Below, in pieces: positions 13,048 to 13,628 of a DNA stretch of 13,628 bases. Made by a program: the position numbers and the translations under genes. Position 1 is the first letter of the stretch. Each line of letters opens with the position of its first letter. The notes beneath the pieces were generated by a model. It was not told the DNA's origin. It did not search any database and saw nothing but the letters and a program-made list of their open reading frames with translations. This DNA is from Candidatus Iainarchaeum sp. (lineage in GTDB: Archaea; Iainarchaeota; Iainarchaeia; Iainarchaeales; DTGL01): assembly GCA_017608575.1 (NCBI GenBank), contig JAFCFP010000026.1:1-13628 (forward strand), given 5' to 3'.

Positions 13048-13341
13048 ATGGCTGCTGGCAGTTTGAGCAATTCTTTGGACAGGCTAAGGCAAATTGCAGT
13101 GGAGGATTTTTCAAATGAAAATTCAAGCATTTTTGTGCCTCCTTTTTTTAATGCGTTCGAATGGGTTGCTTTAACGAATGGCCTTAAAAAGGCAATTGCA
13201 ATGAAGTTTCCATTTGATGAGGAAATCCTTTCCGTTATTAAAAGGGAATGCAAAAAAAACTCGCTTGAATTTAAGTCCTCGGAATTCAAGTATATTAATA
13301 ACACTAATTTGAATGTGTGCATTTTTAATTATGCGTTTTGA
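13048..13341 (+). CDS. Hypothetical 97-residue protein
   Basis: I do not recognise this protein. It begins with a helical segment (MAAGSLSNSLDRLRQIAVED), continues with a mixed polar/hydrophobic middle (SSIFVPPFFNAFEWVALTNG, about 26-45), then a charged helical part (KFPFDEEILSVIKRECKKN, about 53-71) and a short strand-rich end (NVCIFNYAF). There is no membrane helix or signal peptide. The open frame extends upstream to TTG 12976, but those residues cover the promoter gap; ATG 13048, about 28 bases from a TATA-like element, is more plausible. It is divergent from the winged-helix regulator and is followed by a strong hairpin and a transposase remnant. Codon use is like its neighbours. A small effector controlled by the regulator is only a guess. 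Confidence 0.6.
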   Translation: MAAGSLSNSLDRLRQIAVEDFSNENSSIFVPPFFNAFEWVALTNGLKKAIAMKFPFDEEILSVIKRECKKNSLEFKSSEFKYINNTNLNVCIFNYAF

Positions 13342-13351
13342 ACTGCCAAAA

Positions 13352-13370
13352 GGGCTTTTGGTAAAAGCCC
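13352..13370 (+). terminator. Stem-loop after the 97-residue gene (possible terminator or element-end scar)
   Basis: GGGCTTTT and AAAAGCCC form a perfect 8-bp stem with loop GGT. An overlapping dyad, CCAAAAG (13346-13352) with CTTTTGG (13355-13361), makes a competing 7-bp stem. The hairpin begins 11 bases after the stop and is followed by CTTTTAA, a weak T-run. It also sits at the edge of the transposase remnant. Confidence 0.4.
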
Positions 13371-13628
13371 AGTCTTTTAAAGGAAGCAAGAGAAAGCAAG
13401 TCCAGCGGCGGCAAAACATTAGCGTGTGAGCAGGAAACCTACCGCAACAGGAGAAGAGGCATTCCACCAAGGCTCCACAATGCACAACAACAACTCGCAG
13501 ACAGAAACAAGTGGAAAAAAGAAAAACGCTACGGTCAGAGATGGCACGCTGAAGGCTTCTTCTCAGTACTAAAACGCTGCTATGGAACACACGTCATGGC
13601 AAAAAAGTTTGCAAATATGCAACAAGAA
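13365..13628 (+). pseudogene. 5'-truncated DDE transposase fragment (runs off the window)
   Basis: The frame open from the stop at 13362-13364 to the window edge (88 codons) translates at its end into a transposase C-terminus: WKKEKRYGQRWHAEGFF, then SVLKRCYGTHVMAKKFANM. The RW-x-x-E-x-x-F-S-x-x-K-R-x-x-G pattern is the region around the catalytic glutamate of IS5/IS4-like DDE transposases common in archaea. The part before about 13430 (NRRRGIPPRL) is not clearly transposase. No ATG, GTG or TTG occurs in this frame before the Met codon at 13596, and the first two catalytic Asp regions are absent, so the 5' part is missing. Base and codon use (CGC, GGC, CTC, CAC) is richer in G and C than the neighbouring genes, consistent with acquired DNA. 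Whether the rest continues intact beyond the window cannot be seen. Confidence 0.78.

Noticed and set aside
13171..13590. Minus-strand 139-codon frame over the 97-residue gene and the transposase remnant
   Set aside because: The opposite strand carries a clear transposase C-terminus; the Cys/Phe/Ser-rich translation looks like an antisense shadow.
1..13628. CRISPR array, rRNA gene, origin of replication or integrase/attachment site
   Set aside because: I saw no regularly spaced repeats, no rRNA sequence, no origin-type repeat clusters and no tRNA 3'-end duplication that would mark an integration site.

Overview
The window is AT-rich, densely packed archaeal chromosome. The archaeal assignment rests on SRP54 of archaeal type, an A24-family prepilin/preflagellin peptidase, the RNase P subunit Rpp21 (RNP4), DnaG of the archaeal exosome-associated type, the Holliday junction resolvase Hjc, Pth2, TATA-box promoters about 26 bases before starts, tRNAs without encoded CCA, and a tRNA with an intron in the anticodon loop. 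Very short gaps, overlapping convergent genes and many small surface or membrane proteins suggest a small-genome lineage such as DPANN (Diapherotrites- or Woesearchaeota-like). That placement is inference.

Layout, left to right. Bases 28-2221 (+) hold srp54 and an A24 peptidase, 4 bases apart, probably one operon for protein targeting and processing of type IV pilin-like precursors. On the minus strand, tRNA-Gly(UCC) is followed after 23 bases by rnp4, which overlaps the 3' end of the peptidase gene by 71 bp. Next on + come thymidylate kinase and a polytopic membrane protein. The latter ends one base from the 3' end of tRNA-Gly(GCC) (-), which is followed by tRNA-Val(UAC) (-) carrying a 15-nt intron. 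A two-helix membrane protein (+) converges on dnaG (-), with the DUF167/YggU gene upstream of dnaG. hjc (+) then converges on a minus-strand group read as pth2, an anchored beta-sandwich surface protein and a coiled-coil membrane protein.

The right third is more accessory in character. It holds two large surface/membrane proteins on + (one with a calcium-binding repeat, three membrane helices and a C-terminal beta region; one with two DUF2341-like repeats), a divergent pair of a winged-helix regulator (-) and an unrecognised 97-residue protein (+), a strong hairpin, and the 5'-truncated end of a DDE transposase running off the window.

No complete novel defence or mobile system is visible. 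The strongest unusual signals are the tRNA-Gly/RNase P subunit arrangement, the antisense overlap of a membrane helix with a lysine-rich tail, the minimal tRNA-Val intron with a plausible bulge-helix-bulge, and the regulator/small-protein pair beside the transposase scar.
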